From the NCBI GenBank assembly GCA_019188255.1, contig JAETXT010000011.1, positions 1,116,001 through 1,180,000 of the forward strand: DNA of 64,000 nt, read 5' to 3'. Shown in pieces: positions 36,005 to 49,845 of the stretch (within the stretch, counting starts at the first letter, position 1; every line of letters begins with the position of its first letter). A program made the position numbers and the translations under genes. The notes under the pieces were generated by a model that saw nothing but the letters and a program-made list of their open reading frames with translations, was not told the DNA's origin and ran no database searches. The DNA is from Verticillium longisporum. Taxonomy: Eukaryota > Ascomycota > Sordariomycetes > Glomerellales > Plectosphaerellaceae.

Positions 36005-36195
36005 TATAAGGAGTTAGACGTTAGACGTCTAGTAGCGGGTTCTTACTAATAGATTAGCGATAAGATCTAGTTTATAAATAGAGTCGAGGCTATACTCGAT
36101 AGCCTCGATAAATTAAAGTTATAATACTAGTATATTAATTAAAATCCGAATTATCTACTTTCCCTAATTAAGGCCCTTAGCCTAATACCTTTATA
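36005..36195 (+). repeat. 3' LTR of A6, 191 bp
   Basis: TATAAGGAGTTAGACG to CCTTTATA, preceded by a G-run polypurine tract ending at 36001. Family B pol begins right after it. Confidence 0.92.
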
Positions 36196-39100
36196 ATATC
36201 CTATTCTAGATTATATTTTATATTTATATTTAATAACTTAGAGGAGACTATAAAGGTAGACTAGAATACCTATTTAAGCTATATTAAAGATATTAACTTA
36301 GAGGGAAGCTTTCTAGTAGATTAATATATAGCTAAAGTAGTATATATATACTAGGAATTTAACTTAGATAACGATATAATATTAGCCTTCTTTATTAGAG
36401 AGGCCTAAGGAGAAACCGAGAATACTATAGACCGAGCTAATAAAATACTTAAGGAACTATATAAATTTAAACTATCCTTTAAAGCGGAATGCCCTTAGGA
36501 TATTAAGGAATTATATATAAGAGAGAGTATTAATATCTATATTAAGAACCTATTATAAGCTAATTAGGTTAAATAGTTATTAGAATCGTTTAACTATTAG
36601 AGAGATTATAGAGTTATCTTAATATTAGATAATAAGCGAATAAGCATAGATCTAGTAGATAGATAGTAATCTAAGAAACTAAGCTTTAAAATATATCCCT
36701 TTAGAGTCGAGGATAGGCGATTACTTAATAAGAAGTTCGATAAGATATATAAGCTAGGATAACTAGAATAGATAAAATAGCTAACCTTATTTAGCTACTT
36801 AGTCTTTATAGTATAGTAAACTATTAATAGTATATATAAGGGTAGAATTATAATAGACTTTAAGTAATTAAACGATATATTAATATTAGATAACTATCCT
36901 ATATTATTATAAGAAGAGATTATTAATAGACTATATAGGAAGGCCTTCCTATTAGTATTTAATATATCTATATTCTTCTATTAATTATTAATATATAGTA
37001 CTTATAAGGACTAGATAGTAATTATTAGTCTTTATAGGCTAGAAAAGTCTTATATAGTATTAATAGGATACTAGAACTCCTTAGTATATACTTAATACTT
37101 TATAGATTAAAAGTTATATTTATATTAACATTTCGCTTATACTTATATTAACGATATAATAATCTTTAGTAACTCCTTTAAAGAGTACTTACAATATTTA
37201 CGAATTATATTTAACCTCTTCGAAGAAACTAGACTAGCTTTAAGCCTATTAAAATCCTTCTATATATACCCCTCTATTATATTATTAGGATTTCGGATTA
37301 ATACTTTAGGCCTATTAACTATAATAGAGAAATTAATAGTTATTATTAAATTAAAGTATTTAATATTATTATCTAATCTAGAGACCTATCTAGGAATAAC
37401 TAGATAGTTATATAGATTCGTCCTATATTATTAGCTTAAGGCTAAGCCGCTAGAAGATAAGAAGATTATACTATTTAGATAACTCTGAGAAGAGGGTAAA
37501 ATCGACCCTTAGAAGAAGATAAATAAATATACTTAAATAGTATATACCTCGAAGCGGACCTTTATCCTAGTAAGAGAGGAAAAGGAAGTATTCTATATTC
37601 TATAAGAATAATTAATATAGCTAATATTACTATACTATTATAATTTAAATAGAATTATATTCTTTAAGATAAATATTAATAATAAAGGCTTTAGCTTATT
37701 TATATTCTATATAAATACTTACTAGGATAGTAGATATATCTTTAATAAAATAATATAACTAGTAATATTCCTTAATAGATTAATTATAAAATCTAAAGCC
37801 TTAGCTAAGGTAATAGAACTAGAGATAGTATATCTAATATAGGCTATATAAAAGCTATAAATATTAATCTAGTCCTATTAATATCCTATAATCGTATTAA
37901 TAGACTATTAAGTATTAAAGGGGATTATTAATTATATTAGTCTTATAATTATAAATATTAATAAAGCGAACCTAAGATTTATATTAGTAGTAACGTACCT
38001 CAGCTAATTCCGCCTTAATATAGTATATATACTAAATAAGATAAACCTTATCCTAGATACTCTCTCGAGGCTACTAACTATTAAAGACGAGTCCTATTAA
38101 TAGGAATAGGATATTAAACTATAGTCCTAGATTAGCTACGAATTAGATAATATATAGGATAATACTATATACCTCTTAGAGGATAGTACTATATACCTCT
38201 TAAGCCTCTATATAGAAATATCCGCTACTCTCTAATAGCAGATTATAGATAGATACTAAATAGATATATATTATAAAAACGTCCTATAGTAGATTTAATA
38301 CTTAAGAGGATATAAATATAAACTAAAGATTAACCTCTTAGCCTTTAAGGAATAAAATAGTCTATTATATAATATTAAACTAGGAACTATTAGATAACGA
38401 TTATATATATTAAAATTAATTATACTAGACCTACTCTAAATAATATATAATAGAGGATACTATTTTAGACTAAATAAGATATTCTATAAGCTTAATAATA
38501 TATAGTTTAAAGGAAAACGGTGAATAATTAAGAAATAGTTAAAGTATTATCTAGAGTATCTTATACTCTCTATAAATAGAGATAAACTATTAGGGGAACT
38601 ATATCTAATCTAAATACTTATAAGACCGTTCTATACTATTATAATCGATTTTATTATTAGCTTATTTAAGATATCGATATAATTCTCCTTCTAGAGGCTA
38701 TTAGAGTTAAAAGTATAATTCCTCGACTCTATAATAATAGTAATAGATATATATTCGAAGAAGATACTACTTATTCCTAGTAATATAGAATATAATATTA
38801 AGAATTAAGCTATCTTATTTATAAGAGCTCTCCTATCTATAGACTAGGGTCTACTTTTAGTGATTATCTCTAATAGAGACCCTAAGTTTATAAGCTTATT
38901 CTAGAAGAGTATATTTAAAGTATTTAAAGTCGACCTATTATTTTTAATAGTATAGTACCTATAGATAGATAGGTTATTAGAACGTAAAAACTAGATAATA
39001 GAGATTATATTACGATATTATATATTATCGTTTAATATACTTTAATCGGATATCTTAATTCCGCTATAAGTTTCCTTTAATAATACTAAATAATATACTA

Positions 39101-39860
39101 TTAACTATATTCTAGATAAACTACTTCTAGGATTTAAGCTTATAATAGCTATAGACTAGCTATTAAATAGGATATAGGATAGAGATACTATTAATACTAT
39201 AAGGAAGCTCTATTAATAGGAAGTATAAGCCTCTATAGTTTACGCTTAAGCTAAAGCTAAGAAAGCCTATAATAAGAAGTACTAACTAGTATACTTCGAT
39301 ATTAGCGATAGAGTATTCCTTAGATTAAACGAAGGATATAAGCTTCTAAGTAAGCTGCTAAGGAAATAGAGTCAATAACGAGTAGGACCTTTTATAGTTC
39401 TAGAGAAGAAGGGCTCCTTAGTATATAAGCTATAATTCCTAGCGAAATAGAGAATATATAATATAATATTAGTAAAATAATTATCGCCTATCCTCTAGAG
39501 GACGACCTATAGATATAATAGGCGACTATAATTAAACTTATAGTATCTAAGGATAATAATAATTAATATAAAGTTAATAGATTATTACATAGATATATAA
39601 GATAGCTATCTAGATAGCTATAATTATAATACCTCGTAAAATAGAAGGATTAGGGATATAAGTTTAATAAATAGATATATTACGTAGATATACTATATAT
39701 AGTAAACGACTTACTATATAAATATAAGGCTATATATCTAATAATAGATATAGAGATCTAGAGACCTAGTTAAGATTAACTACTAGAAACGATAATAGTT
39801 AATTAAGTTCCGAGGACTAATATTAAGGTCGTAATTTAGCTATAAGATAGCTAGATAGTA
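36196..39860 (+). pseudogene. pol: pol polyprotein remnant, family B (B3)
   Basis: RT about 36790-37460 (GRIIIDFK, then DNYPILL, and YINDIIIF at about 37144-37167, where the family has YxDD, so the first catalytic Asp is Asn). RNase H about 37560-38080, ending YLS then DTLSRLLT. Integrase about 38400-39400: ISNRDPKF and F*KSIFK near 38865-38920 match the D-x-F-x-S-x-FW region, and the segment near 38955-38985 matches the HPQTDG region with stops. Chromodomain about 39560-39740 (YLVK*KD*GYKFNK*), with its Trp codons turned into stops. The frame is broken only by RIP-type stops over long stretches. Confidence 0.92.
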
Positions 39861-40238
39861 ATTTTAGATAATATTAGCAGGAAAGGAAGGAGCTTTATAT
39901 ATACTTATATATTTATATACTCTTAACCCTCTACCTTCTATACTCCTATATTCCTATATTCCTCCTATACTCCTTATATACTCCTAATATTACTTTAGAA
40001 CCCTCTTATTAATAATAATTTACTTATTTATTTAAAACGAACTTTATATAATAACTATAATATCTATAGATAATAGCCTACTTAATATAGAGTAGATAAT
40101 AGCCTATACTTTAAATATAGAATATAAAGAGTAAGAGCTTTAATACTAACTCTATAATAAATCTATCCTAGTAGCTATTAAATAGGCTAATAAGAGCATT
40201 AATAGAGATTATATATAGAGTATTTTTAATAGAGACTA
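39861..40238. other. Pyrimidine-repeat tail of B3
   Basis: No gene seen. From about 39925 to 40000 it holds irregular short repeats of TATACTCC/TATATTCC type. The rest is AT-rich sequence without a copy elsewhere in the window. It replaces the 2.7-kb post-pol extension found in other family B copies, so B3 may represent a separate subfamily or a deletion product. Confidence 0.6.
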
Positions 40239-40408
40239 TATTAGGACCTTATATTAGGGGCATATTAGTATTAATATAAATAGTTAACTATCTAGTACTA
40301 TTAGTATCTAGGCAGATACCCCTATTAGTAGAGTGCCCTAGCCCTAGGACTCTAGCGGAGTCTAGCTAGAGTCCGTAGCTAGAGTAGTCTCTATAGGTGC
40401 CCCTAATA
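40239..40408 (-). repeat. 3' LTR of B4, 170 bp (subtype 1)
   Basis: TATTAGGACC to CCCCTAATA on the plus strand. It is nearly the same as the B2 LTR, including the GGACTCTAGC/GCTAGAGTCC hairpin. The reversed polypurine tract ACCTCCTCGAGG follows. Confidence 0.9.
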
Positions 40409-40681
40409 CTATTACCTCCTCGAGGAACCGTATCTATATAATAATATAGTCCTTATCTCTCCGATTATATAGTAAATTATAGATCTTTAATTACTTAATT
40501 ATATAGTATAAACTCCTAATATCCTAATTATATAGTATTAACTCCTAATAGCCTAATTAATCTATTATTTATATAATCTTATTATTTATACCCTTATTCC
40601 CTCTATAGCGATTAGCTATTCTAGTTTTAGAATCTATTCTATTAGCGCCTCTTTATTAACGGGTTAGAGTCTTATCCCTAT

Positions 40682-43050
40682 CGCTTCTTACCCGCTAAGC
40701 GGGGGGATTCCTCCTAGAGTTTATCTTCGCTAAATATATCTAATTTAGTAAATAGAATTAGTAAGCGTAGGGATAAGCTTATAGCGCTTATAATCTTAGT
40801 CTTAATAGACGATTTATTAATTAATAATTATTATAATAATAACTTAGCTAGAATCTATTATAATAATTTAATAGGAGTCTATTAGAATAGGGGTCGTAAT
40901 AGTATATCTCCTAGAGATAATTAATATAAATATAATATAATTAAGTATATTAATAGGAATCCCTTTATTAATATATATTATATAGTCCTAGATCCTATAA
41001 ATAATTCTAGTTCTATAATAAAGGAGGCTCTAGCTAATAATAATAATATTAATAATCTATATTCTATTATTAAAGTTATTATAATTAACGATTATATCCT
41101 ATTATTTACTCTATTAATTATATCTTTAAGAGCTTTAATTCTATTATAAATAGCTTTAGCTAGGTTATATAAATTATATTAAATAATATTATTTTAGAGT
41201 TATAGAATCTTAATTAATATCTAATCGATTTATATTAGAATTATATTCTATAAATTAATAAAGTTAATCTACTTCTAAGAAATATCGAGTAAGATTATTA
41301 AAATTACTTTATTAGCTTTATTTAGCTTAGAGTCTATATATTCTAAAATATAATTATCCCTTTAAGTATTCCCTTAAGTAGATTCTATTATAAAAGAGAG
41401 TACTCTTTTAATTATTCTAGAGACGATTATCTATTAGCTTTTAAGGACGTTCTCGTATATTATAGGATATTATTATTTATTAAGGATATCTAGGTCCTTA
41501 TTATTAAATAAATCGTTCTCGCTTAATTTAATATATATAGATTATAGGACCTTAGATAATACTATAATAGGAAAAGGAAATAATATATTATCCTATTCTA
41601 ATTAATAATAGGCTCTATTATACTTCTATTAATAGATAGTTAATATAAATTTACCTTTTTCTATTAGATTAATAGCTATAAATAAATTTATAAAGTAAAG
41701 ATTACTATCCTTCTAAATACTATTTAAGAAAAATAGCTATTTATAGTAGATATTATTAGATTTATTAGGTTTAAGAAAAGTCTAAATAGAGGCTTTAATT
41801 TTAAGAATAATATAGTAAATAGCTTAGAGCTATACTATCTATTCTATTCTATATTATTTATTAAGAAATAATTACTCTCCTATCTCTACTTAATAATATA
41901 GATTATAGATAGTACTTCTAATTATATTATAAAGGAGTAAATAGCCTATTATTAAATAAGAGAGGACCTATCTAAATAATCGAGCTTAGAATTAAATACT
42001 ATTTAAATTAGTAGAGTATAGGCGGACGTACTTAGTTAAATAGAGGATATATTTACTTCCCGAATATTAGTCTTCGAGGAATAGGGTCTATTAAAACCTA
42101 AGCTAGATATTATACTTATATCCGCTAGACTTAGTCTAAAATATATTATACTCCTTACTAGGAATAAGGTTAATAAGTATATCTACTATTATATAGTATA
42201 ATAGGGGTATAATACTCTATTTCTTATTATAAATCTATAAGATAGATAGAGTAATTACTAATATATTTCTTTACTAGGGTTACTCGGATCTACTCGATTA
42301 CTCTATTAATTCGGTTTCCTATATTATATTTATATTACTATAACTCTAGCCGAACCTATAATCTATTATCGTCTTCTAGGAATAGAGTATCGGGATATTA
42401 GGGTTTAAGGGATATAGGGTTTCCTATATTAGAGTCTATAATATTAAAAACCTATAATTCCTCTAGTAGACTTATAAGACCCTTAATCTTAGCTTTACTT
42501 TTCTTTACTCTAAGTATAGGAACCTCCTCTATATTAGTATTATTATTAGTCTAGGTATTACTACTAGTCTAAGTATTATTATTAGTCTAGTTAGTATCCT
42601 TAGTAACTATATTCTAAATAAATAGGTTTATAATATTATTAATAATTTAGATATCTAGGTCTATAGTATTATTATCGTTATTAATATTATTTATAATAGA
42701 TTATATTTACTAGAGATATATAGTTATAGCCTCTATATTAGTAGTATTATTTCTAATATATTACTATACTAATAGAGTATATTCTCTTATCTCTTTAGTA
42801 TTAAGTATTAGCTTTGCTAGCGAGTTAGGTCTTAGTATAATCGGATATATTACTATATAGTTACTAAGCAATAATTAATAGGAATAGTATAGGACGTAGA
42901 TAAGTATAGTAAAGATAAGAGTAATAGTAAAAATAAATATAGTAAAGATATAAATAATAATAAAGATAAGTATAGTAAAGATATAAATAATAATAAAGAT
43001 AAATATAGTAAAGATAAAGGTAATAATAATAATAAATAAAGTTATATAGA
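40682..43050 (+). pseudogene. Antisense reading frame of family B (clearest copy)
   Basis: Plus-strand frame opposite to B4 pol. From 40682 to about 41580 it runs 300 codons without an indel and with about 12 stops, including a 74-codon stop-free run (about 40925-41145) with NRNPFINIYYIVLDP. The same frame number continues, with more stops (about 8% over the whole), to a Lys/Ser/Asp-rich 11-residue repeat (DKYSKDKSNSK type) at 42898-43029, close to the end of pol. The proximal part is well supported as coding; the distal part is weaker because the opposite strand is about as open. No family recognised. It shares only its position and a Lys/Ser-rich segment with the family A antisense frame. 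Confidence 0.5.
42898..43029 (+). repeat. 33-bp tandem array, four units
   Basis: Units at 42898, 42931, 42964 and 42997, consensus AGATAAGTATAGTAAAGATA followed by TAAATAATAATAA. 33 bp equals 11 codons and the array lies in phase with the antisense frame. A related, less regular repeat lies at the equivalent place in B5 (about 54385-54490). Confidence 0.93.
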
Positions 43051-43229
43051 GTATTAAGGGGTAGACGATATAATCTATATTAGTATTATATTCCTTCTAT
43101 TTAGTTATTTATTCACTATCTCTATTAAAACTATTACTTAGTCCTTATAACTAGATTCTAGTCTCGATATTAATTAATAGAATTCAATTAATATTTATCG
43201 TTTCTAGTTCTTAGTAACTAAGCTATTAA

Positions 43230-46200
43230 ATCTCTATAGTCTATATCGGGTATTTAATCTTATATCTATATACTAAATCGTTTACTATATATAGTATATC
43301 CGCTTAATATATCTATTTATTATATTTATATCCTTAATTCTTCTATTTTATAAAGTACTATAATCGTAATCGGCTAGATAGCTATCTTATATAGTAATCT
43401 AGTAGTCTCTCGACTTTATATTAATCTCTATCCTCTTCTAATATTATAGGTTTAATCGTAGATGATTAATATATTTATAGATTATTATTTAGTAGATACG
43501 GAATAAGCTACTTTATAGGTATTATATTATATACTCTCTATTTCGTAGGGAACTATAGTTTATATACTAGAGAGCCTCTTTTCTCTAGAATAGTAAAGGG
43601 TCCTATTTATTATTAGCTCTATTTCCTTAATAGTCTACTAGGAAGCTTATATCCTTTATTTAATTTAAGAAATACTCTATTACTAACCTTAAAGTATATT
43701 AATTAGTACTTCTTATTATAGGCCTTCTTAGCTTTAGCTTATATATAAGCTATAGACGCTTATACTTCCTATTAATAGAGCTTTCTTATAGTTTTAATAG
43801 TCTCCCTATCCTATATTCTGCCTATTAGCTAGTTAGTAGCTATCGTAGGCTTAAATCCTAGAAATAGCTTATTTAGAGTATAATTAATAATATATTATTT
43901 AGTATTATTAAGAATAAATTAAAGTAGAATTAAGATATCTAGCTAAAGTATATCTAATAATAATATATAGTATTATAATATAATTTCTACTATTTAGTTT
44001 TTATATTCTAATAATCTATTAATTTATAAATACTATATTATCGAAAATAATAGATCGACTTCGAAGGCCTTAAATATATTCTTCTAGAATAAGCTTATAA
44101 ACTTTAAATCTCTATTAGAGATAATTATTAATAGTAAACCCTAATCTATAAATAGAAGACCTCTTATAAAGAGGATAGCCTAATTCTTAATATTATATTC
44201 TATATTATTAGGAATAAATAAAGTCTTCTTAGAATATATATTTATTATTATTATTATAGAATCGAGGAACTATACTTTCAATTCTAATAGCTTCTAGAAG
44301 GAGAATTATATAAGTATTTTAAGTAATCTAATAATAAAATTAATCGTAATTATATAGAATAGTTTTATTAATATCTAAATTAATTATAATTCGCTAAATA
44401 GTTTATCTCTATTTATAGAGAATATTAGATATTCTAGATAATATCTCTATTATTTCTTAATTATCTATTACTTTCCTTTTAACTATATATTATCGAGCTT
44501 ATATAATATCTTATCTAGTCTAAAGTAATACTTTCTATTATATATAAGCTAGAGTAGTTTTAATATAATTAACTTCAGTATATATAATTATCGTCTAGCG
44601 GTCTTTAATTCGATATTATATAATAGGCTATCTTTTTCCTTAAAGGCTAGGAGGTTTATCTTTAGCTTATATTTATATTTCCTTAAGTCTTAAATCTATT
44701 ATAGGATATTCTTATAATATATATTTATTTAATACCTATCTATAATCTATTATTAGAGTATAATAGATATCTCTATATAGAGGCTTAAGAGGTATATAAT
44801 ATTATCCTATATATTATCTAGTTTATAGCTAATCCGGGACTATAGTCTAGCTTCTTACTCCTATTAATAGAACTCATCTTTAATAGTAGGTAATCTCGAG
44901 AGGGTCTCTAGGATAAGGTTTATCTTACTTAGTATATATATAATATCGAGGCGAAATTAGCTTAAGTATATTACTATTAATATAAGTCTTAAGTTCGCTT
45001 TATTTATATCTACTATTATAAGACTAATATAGTTAATAATCCCTTTTAGTACTTAGTAATCTATTAATATAATAATAAATATTAATAAGATTAGATTAAG
45101 TTTATAGCTTTTATATAGCTTATATTAGATAGGCTATTTCTAGTTCTATAGCCTTAGCTAGGGCCTCGGATTTTATAATTAATTAGCTAAGAAATATTAT
45201 TAATTATATTACTTTATCTAAGATATATCTACTATCCTAGTAAGCGTCTATATAGAATATAAATAAGCTAAAGCCTCTATTATTAATATCTATTTTAAAG
45301 AAAGTAATTTTACTTAAGTTATAATAATATAATAAAGTTAGCTATATTAATTATTCTTATAGAATATAGAATACTTCCTTTTTATCCTCTATTAGAATAA
45401 AGGTTTATTTAGAGATATATACTATCTAGGTATAATTATTTATCTTTTTCTATAGATTAATTTTACCCTCCTCTTAGAGTTATCTTAATAGGGTAATCTT
45501 CTTATTCTTTAATAGCTTAGCTTTAAGTTAATAATAAGGGACGAATCTTTATAATTATTCTATTATTCCTAGATAGGTCTCTAGGTCTAATAGTAATATC
45601 GGGTACTTTAGCTTAGTAATAGCTATTAGTCTCTCCGCTATAGTCGATAGTCCTAAGGTATTAACCTGAAATCCTAGTAATATAATAGAGGGATATATAT
45701 AGAAGGACTTTATTAGGCTTAGTATTAGTCTAGATTCCTCGAAGAGGCTAAGGACTATATATAAGTATTCTAGATATTCTTTAAAGGAGTTATTAAAGAC
45801 TATTATATCGTTAATATATATTTAAATAAAACGTTAATATAGATATAGCTTTTAATCTATAAAGTATTAAGTATATATTAAAGAGTTCTAGTATCCTATT
45901 AATATTATATAGGACTTTTCTAGTCCCTATAGACTAATAATAACTATTTAATCCTTATAAGCGCTATAGACTAATAGTTAATAGAAGAATATAGATATAT
46001 TAAATATTAATAGAAAGGCCTTCTTATATAGTTTATTAATAATCTGCTCCTATAATAGTATAGGATAGTTATCTAGTCCCAATATATTATTTAATTACTT
46101 AAGATCTATTACGATTCTACCTTTATATATACTATTTATAGTCTACTATATAATAAAGACTAAATAGCTAAATAAAATAGGCTACTTTATTTATTCTAAT

Positions 46201-47500
46201 CGTCCTAGCTTATATATTTTATCGAACTTCTTATTAAATAATCGCTTATCTTTAATTCTAAGGGGATATACTTTAGAGCTTAGTTTCTTAGATTACTATC
46301 TATCTACTAAGTCTATCCTTATCTATTTATTATCTAATATTAGGATAATTCTATAATCTTTCTAATAATTAAATAATTCTAATAATTATCTAATTTAATT
46401 AGCTTATAAAGGGTTCTTAGTATAGATATTAATACCCTCCTTTATATATAGTTCTTTAATATCCTAAGGGCATTCCGCTTTAAGAGATAGTTTAAATTCT
46501 TATAGCTCCCTAAATATAGCTTAGTCCTTATAGCTATTCTTAGATTCTCTAGTAAGGAAGGCTAATATTATATCGTTATCTAGATCGAATTCCTAATAGC
46601 TATATACTACCTTAGCTATATACTAAGCTACTAGAAAGCTTCCCTCTAAGTTAATATCCTTAATATAGCCTAGATAGGTATTCTAGTCTATTTTTATAAT
46701 CTCCTTTAGATTATTAGATATAAATATAAAATATAATCTAGAATAGGATATTTAATATAACTATATTAAAGGGTTATCTATTATAAAAGTATATTCTTAT
46801 TTAATACTATATTTATTATAATAAAGGAGTCTATTATATTATATTAATACCCTTATAACCGATCTAGGTAATAGAATAGCCTTAGATATTACTATTAGTC
46901 TCCTTCTAACTAGGTTAGATTTCGATTTATATAAGAATAGTATCTATATCCTATAATAGTAGTTAAATATTAAATTATTAGAGTTAAAGAGTATATCTAC
47001 TCTATATTAATCGAGGAATTTATATCTAAATAATAGCTTTAGAGTTAGGTTCTATATATATTACGCTATAATAATAATATAGCTAAATACCCTAATATCC
47101 TATCTACTAGTAAGACTAGGAATATATAGATCGAAGATTACTTTATAGTCTAATTTAACTTAGATCCTATTAATTCCTCGGACTATCTTCTTCTCTAATA
47201 TATTAAGTATTGTATTTTTATTAAATTTAATAAATTAATCTTAATCTACTATTACTCCTAAATAAGCGGAGTCTATAGTAATATAATATTATTTACTTCT
47301 TAGTTTAAATAATATTAAGAATAAATAGTACCTATATCCTAATTATCTCCTAATTTACTATTAGCTCCCTAAATACTCTAGGCTTTAAGCCTTAATAATA
47401 TTATCTTTATTAAATACTAGGAATATAGTCTAGCTATTAAGTATCTCAGCTTCTACTATCTACTCTAGAATAGCATTTACTATAATACTCTATTATATCT
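43230..47500 (-). pseudogene. pol: pol polyprotein remnant, family B (B4)
   Basis: Minus strand, in order: protease and linker (about 47500-46350), RT (about 46340-45580, with YINDIIVF at about 45828-45805), RNase H (about 45500-44890, ending in a DTLSR-like segment), integrase (about 44800-43480; DLKF region near 44110) and chromodomain (about 43440-43250). The catalytic RT box has Asn for the first Asp, as in B3, so the two copies share this RIP change. Stops are frequent, and Trp/Gln positions are the ones hit. Confidence 0.88.
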
Positions 47501-49845
47501 ATAAGGAGTCTTTTCTTATTTATAGGCCTTAGCTTTTAGGTTTTAATAGGGTATAATTATTAATAAAGATATAGTCTATAAATAATCGCTTAGACTCGAA
47601 GTACTTCTTATATTTATAATAATATTATAGTATATACTCTCGCTATAGAGAATCTTTATATTATAGTTTATTAATTAATATAGAGAGGTATAAGGAAATA
47701 GTAATATTATAATTAATATAGGAGTCTAATATATCTTATTTATCCTCCTTTATTAAAAAAACTTCCTCTACTATTTTATAATTATCCTATTAGAGGTCTT
47801 ATTTATTCTCTTAAGAGTCTTAATTAATTAGATAGATATATATATAGTTAGTCTAGCCGCTATTATATTTAATCTATCTTTAATATAGGTTATAGCTATC
47901 TATATATTAGCTTCTAAATATACGATTACTATATATAAATATAATTTCTCTATAGAATAAGGCTCTAATAGTACTATCTCCTTAAAGGAGGTTATATCTA
48001 TTACTATTATTATATTAGCTTCTATAATTATATTAACTACTTTAATTATTATATCGGCCGCCCTAGTTATTATAGGAATTATATTTATTATTATATATAG
48101 TTCTATTACTATTCTAATTATTATACCTATTTCTATTCTATTATTAATGTTCCTTCTAGCTATATTTATAATGAGGATTAGTATTATAACTATTATCCTT
48201 TTATTAATCTAGCTAATATAAATCGTATATTAAGAAGGCGATATCGTCTAGTTCGTTATCGTAGCTATAATCGTTATCTATAATATATACTATTATAGAG
48301 TATCTAGTATCTATTAGAATAGAGTCTCTCTATAGGAGTTCTACCTTATCCTAGGCATTATAGATAAATGAGTTAATAATAGTATTAAGGATAGGCTTAA
48401 GTAAATATACTATTAAAGTACTATCGATTTTAAAGTATATTTAATTTGATTATATTAGTAGATTATTTATTCTAATAATATTATAGAATCTAATAATATT
48501 AAGGACGAATTTCTAGAGATTATAATCTATATAGATATCCTATCTAGAGTACTAATAAGTATTAAATAGCTCTATAGCCTTAATAGAATCTAAGGCGAAT
48601 TAACGTCTAAATAGCTATCTCTAAATATTAAGCCTAGTATAGAGTCTTTATTTCTCATCCTCAGTTAATATCGTATACTATACCTTAATAGAGCTTAAGA
48701 ATAGCTATAGTAGAGTATATACTACTATAGCCTATCTATTAGGGGTATCTACTTAATTATTAATAGAACTAAGAAATATATCGATATTAGTCTAATATAT
48801 ATCTTAGCTAATAATATAGATTAAGGAGCTTTCCTATTTACTAGAATCGGGTTTATAATCTAAGTAGAAGTATCTATATATTAATGCTTTCTAGTTATTT
48901 ATAGGTCCTATCCCCTAGTTTATAGTATTAACTTAGAGCTATATTTATAGGATCTCTATTATAGCTATTAGCTATTATTATATAATTATTATAAAGGCTA
49001 TTCCTAGAGCTAATATCTAATCCTATTCTATTTTACTAATTCTTACTATTTAATAGATAGTATTAATAATATATTAATTCTAGGAGAGGTAAGTTAATCC
49101 TATATAGAGGAGGTCTCTATTAAAGGGGTTTCTTTAATTATAGGAATTAGGGTTAATATTATAGAGTACTTTCGAGCTACTATTCTACTTTTAATCTCTT
49201 CTATTTATCTAAGTACTCTAATCTAATAGTAATCCTCTTAATCTATAACCTAGAATACTATCTTATCCCTATATTTCTATTACGAAGTAAGTATTAAATA
49301 GTATAATCTTAATAATTTAGCTATATATAAGAATATAGACTTAATTTAATAATAATTAATAACTTACTCTAGCGGATAATATATCTATATTAACTCCTAG
49401 GATCCCGATAACGATAATAATATTAACCTTACTTAATAGCCTATATATATAAATTACTATTCTTCTAGAATAGAAGCTAGTTTATTAAACGTTAATATAA
49501 TAGATAGATTAGATAATAGGATCTTAATTATTTAATCCTAGTAGCTCTCTACCTAATAATATAGTTAATAGGCCTTAATATCTATCTCCGATATAGAGAA
49601 GTCTCGAGGGAATAAAATCTAATAGGTTTAGGGTAGGCTTAATATGAATCTTATAATAGGAATCTTATAATAGAAATCTTGTAATAGAAATCTTATTATA
49701 GATAGGAATTCAATTCTATCTAGATCTTAACTTTATCTCTTCGCTATAGTAGTAATAGACTAATATCTTAATAGATTAATTATTATCTTTAATGAAAATC
49801 TTAGGATTATATATAGGAACGATTAGGAAGTCTAATTACTATTAT
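47500..49845 (-). pseudogene. Leader and gag region, family B (B4)
   Basis: 2.3 kb between the 5' LTR and protease, not duplicated elsewhere in the window. The minus strand has long stretches of one frame with RIP-type stops (for example 49300-48900). A capsid-like Gag is expected here by position. No zinc knuckle or primer-binding site can be identified. A short repeat (GGAATCTTATAATAGAAATC type) lies at 49650-49705. Confidence 0.6.

Larger units (their letters stand above)
32615..36195 (+). mobile_element. Family A copy A6, starts inside integrase
   Basis: Begins at the integrase core (matches 29050 of A5), then chromodomain (about 33440-33590), antisense region subtype alpha and 3' LTR (36005-36195). 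Its 5' part is absent because the A5 LTR abuts it. Family B pol follows at 36196. Confidence 0.9.
36196..40238 (+). mobile_element. Family B copy B3 (pol with a different 3' tail)
   Basis: Starts within the region before RT, cut on the left by A6, and runs through RT, RNase H, integrase and chromodomain. After about 39860 it diverges from B4/B5 and has only about 380 bp before the LTR at 40239. That LTR has the reverse orientation, so B3 does not end in its own 3' LTR. Confidence 0.85.
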
